A stretch of DNA of 64,000 bases from assembly GCF_042663885.1 (NCBI RefSeq), contig NZ_JBHSXV010000001.1; one strand, written 5' to 3'. Source of the stretch: Aquipuribacter hungaricus. Its GTDB lineage: Bacteria; Actinomycetota; Actinomycetes; Actinomycetales; JBBAYJ01. How positions within the stretch are numbered: the stretch's first letter is position 1; every line of letters starts with the position of its first letter. Below are positions 62,072 to 64,000 of this stretch, piece after piece. A program made the translations under genes and the position numbers. The notes under the pieces were generated by a model. It was not told the DNA's origin. It did no database searches and was given only the letters and a program-made list of their open reading frames with translations.

Positions 62072-64000
62072 GTGGACGCAGCGACTGGTCGGAGCACCGA
62101 TGACGTGCGCCTCGCCGCCCCTGCCGGTGCAGCCGGCCCCCCGGGCGCCGCGGGCAGCACTGCCACGGGCAGCGCCGCGACCGGCACGGCCGGCGCCGTG
62201 GCCACGACCCCTCCTGCCGGCACCGCGGTCGCCGTGCCCGACACCGCCCCGGGGGCCGTCCCGCCCAGCGGCACCGGGCGGCTGCTGTCGCGCTGGGCTC
62301 GCCGCGCCGGCACGGCCCGGGTGCAGGTCAGCCCCATCCTCGAGCCGCTGCTGGTCACCGTGCGTGCGGCCGACCCCAAGGCCGACACGTCCCTGCTCGA
62401 GCGGGCCTACGCCGTGGCCGAGCGGGCGCACGAGGGCCAGGTCCGCAAGAGCGGCGACCCGTACATCACCCACCCCGTCGCGGTGGCCACCATCCTCGCC
62501 GAGCTGGGGATGCCGACCTCGACGCTGGCGGCCGCGCTGCTCCACGACACCGTCGAGGACACCGACTACGACCTGGAGCACCTGCGGGCGGACTTCGGCG
62601 ACGAGATCGCGCTGCTCGTCGACGGCGTCACCAAGCTCGACAAGGTCACCTACGGCGACGCCGCCCAGGCCGAGACGGTCCGCAAGATGGTCGTGGCGAT
62701 GGCGCGCGACATCCGCGTGCTCGTCATCAAGCTCGCCGACCGGCTCCACAACGCCCGCACGTGGAAGTTCGTCTCCGCCGGGTCGGCGCAGAAGAAGGCC
62801 CGCGAGACCCTGGAGATCTACGCCCCGCTGGCCCACCGGCTGGGCATGAACACCATCAAGTGGGAGCTGGAGGACCTGTCCTTCGCTGCTCTCTACCCCA
62901 AGGTGTACGACGAGATCGTCCGCCTGGTCGCCGAGCGGGCCCCCGCGCGCGAGGAGTACCTGGTCAAGGTCCGCGAGCAGATCGCCGGCGACCTGCGCGA
63001 GGCCAAGATCCGGGCGAGCGTCACGGGACGGCCCAAGCACTACTACTCGATCTACCAGAAGATGATCGTGCGGGGCCGGGACTTCGCCGACATCTACGAC
63101 CTCGTGGCCGCCCGGGTGCTCGTGGACACCCTGCGCGACTGCTACGCCGTGCTCGGCGCGCTGCACGCCCGCTGGACCCCCGTGCCGGGGCGGTTCAAGG
63201 ACTACATCGCGATGCCCAAGTTCAACATGTACCAGTCGCTGCACACGACGGTGATCGGGCCGGGCGGCAAACCCGTCGAGGTCCAGATCCGCACCTTCGA
63301 GATGCACCGTCGCGCGGAGTACGGCGTCGCGGCGCACTGGAAGTACAAGGGCGGCGGCGGGGGCAAGGAGAAGCGCTCCGGCGTCGTGGCCAACGGCGCG
63401 CTCGCCGACCCCAGCGACATGTCGTGGCTGCGCCAGCTGCTGGACTGGCAGGCCGAGACCGGCGACCCCGAGGAGTTCCTCGACGGGCTGCGGTTCGAGG
63501 TGGCGGCCCAGGAGGTCTTCGTCTTCACCCCGCGCGGGGACGTCATGTCGCTGCCCGCCGGTGCCACCCCGGTCGACTTCGCCTACGCCGTCCACACCGA
63601 GGTCGGGCACCGCTGCATGGGGGCCCGCGTCAACGGGCGCCTGGTGCCGCTGGAGAGCACCCTCCAGAACGGCGACGTCGTCGAGATCTTCACCTCCAAG
63701 GCGGCCGGTGCGGGCCCGAGCCGCGACTGGGCGGCGTTCGTGGCCTCCCCCCGGGCGCGGAACAAGATCCGCCAGTGGTTCTCCAAGGAGCGCCGCGAGG
63801 AGGCCGTCGAGGCCGGCCGCGACTCCCTGGCCCGGGTGCTGCGCAAGCAGAACCTGCCGATCCAGCGGGTCCTGTCGCACGAGGTGCTCGTCGCGCTGGC
63901 GCAGGAGATGCGCTTCACCGACGTCTCGGGCCTGTACGCGGCGGTCGGCGAGGGCCACGTCAGCGCCCAGTCCGTGGTGCAGAAGCTCGTCGCCGCGCTC
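62072..64000 (+). CDS. relA: RelA/SpoT family (p)ppGpp synthetase/hydrolase Rel, cut by window edge
   Basis: 643 codons run open to the window edge. GTG 62072 is preceded by GGAGGAGG. Order: low-complexity Ala/Gly/Thr leader (1-80); HD hydrolase domain (RAHEGQVRKSGDPYITHP, LLHDTVEDTDYD); synthetase domain (RFKDYIAMPKFNMYQSLHTTVIG); TGS domain (EVFVFTPRGDVMSLPAGATPVDFAYAVHTEVGHRC). The C-terminal helical and ACT domains lie outside. It makes and degrades the alarmone (p)ppGpp. apt, which usually sits between secF and rel in actinobacteria, is not here. Confidence 0.96.
   Translation, partial: MDAATGRSTDDVRLAAPAGAAGPPGAAGSTATGSAATGTAGAVATTPPAGTAVAVPDTAPGAVPPSGTGRLLSRWARRAGTARVQVSPILEPLLVTVRAADPKADTSLLERAYAVAERAHEGQVRKSGDPYITHPVAVATILAELGMPTSTLAAALLHDTVEDTDYDLEHLRADFGDEIALLVDGVTKLDKVTYGDAAQAETVRKMVVAMARDIRVLVIKLADRLHNARTWKFVSAGSAQKKARETLEIYAPLAHRLGMNTIKWELEDLSFAALYPKVYDEIVRLVAERAPAREEYLVKVREQIAGDLREAKIRASVTGRPKHYYSIYQKMIVRGRDFADIYDLVAARVLVDTLRDCYAVLGALHARWTPVPGRFKDYIAMPKFNMYQSLHTTVIGPGGKPVEVQIRTFEMHRRAEYGVAAHWKYKGGGGGKEKRSGVVANGALADPSDMSWLRQLLDWQAETGDPEEFLDGLRFEVAAQEVFVFTPRGDVMSLPAGATPVDFAYAVHTEVGHRCMGARVNGRLVPLESTLQNGDVVEIFTSKAAGAGPSRDWAAFVASPRARNKIRQWFSKERREEAVEAGRDSLARVLRKQNLPIQRVLSHEVLVALAQEMRFTDVSGLYAAVGEGHVSAQSVVQKLVAAL

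Noticed and set aside
58589..63958. Very long minus-strand open frame (about 1,790 codons) running through rel and the mrp genes
   Set aside because: Only the mrpC part (58589-59017) is real. The rest is the antisense of rel and an alternative frame of mrpA; the translation is low-complexity His/Arg/Gly-rich sequence.

Overview
The window is 64 kb of chromosome from a very high-GC Gram-positive actinomycete. The evidence is near-total G/C at third codon positions, many GTG starts, phosphatidylinositol mannoside genes (pgsA-patA-pimA), an SsgB-like protein, DUF3000 and the actinobacterial coproporphyrin branch of haem synthesis. The gene order thrS-HIT-pgsA-patA-pimA ... pdxS ... pdxT-yebC-ruvCAB-yajC-secDF ... 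rel is the usual actinobacterial backbone. The MrpA-G antiporter, the chemoreceptor and the trehalose genes would suit a free-living member of the Micrococcales/Kineosporiales, but the genus cannot be fixed from this sequence alone. I see no prophage, insertion sequence, CRISPR array or obvious island.

Layout. 1-5.2 kb (minus strand): end of a fatty-acid beta-oxidation pair (fadB partial, fadA broken by a frameshift), RNase D, a LuxR-type regulator and DUF3000. 5.3-8.6 kb (plus): hemE-hemG-hemQ, a coupled haem operon. 8.6-16.6 kb: single genes and short operons (GNAT, chemoreceptor, msrB, alpha/beta hydrolase, VOC protein, sseA-sufE-reductase, zapE). 16.8-23.5 kb (minus): glgX-treY-treZ, which converts glycogen to trehalose. 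23.7-26.2 kb: IclR regulator, four tRNA genes, ssgB-like gene, PGPGW protein. 26.3-34.8 kb (plus): a LacI-controlled sugar locus (regulator, binding protein, two permeases, GH31 alpha-xylosidase-like enzyme, GH1 beta-glucosidase) with strong operator palindromes. The simplest reading is import and intracellular breakdown of xylosyl-glucose oligosaccharides such as xyloglucan fragments. 34.8-39.2 kb: unknown gene, recQ, secreted amidase. 39.3-46.4 kb (plus): thrS, HIT protein and the PIM lipid genes, then a DUF3048 lipoprotein. 46.5-55.7 kb: PLP synthase, yebC, ruvCAB, yajC-secD-secF. 55.7-61.9 kb (minus): complete mrp Na+/H+ antiporter operon with fused mrpA-mrpB. 62.1 kb to the end: rel, cut by the window edge.

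Two cross-cutting patterns stand out. First, about ten genes carry a TANNNT -10 hexamer 6-8 bases before the start codon and no Shine-Dalgarno, the signature of leaderless mRNAs; this also fixes their starts. Second, three otherwise intact genes (fadA, the sugar-binding protein, ruvC) each have one single-base indel at a C next to GC-rich sequence. The codon pattern switches cleanly at each point. This is either three recent mutations or, more probably, uncorrected assembly errors.
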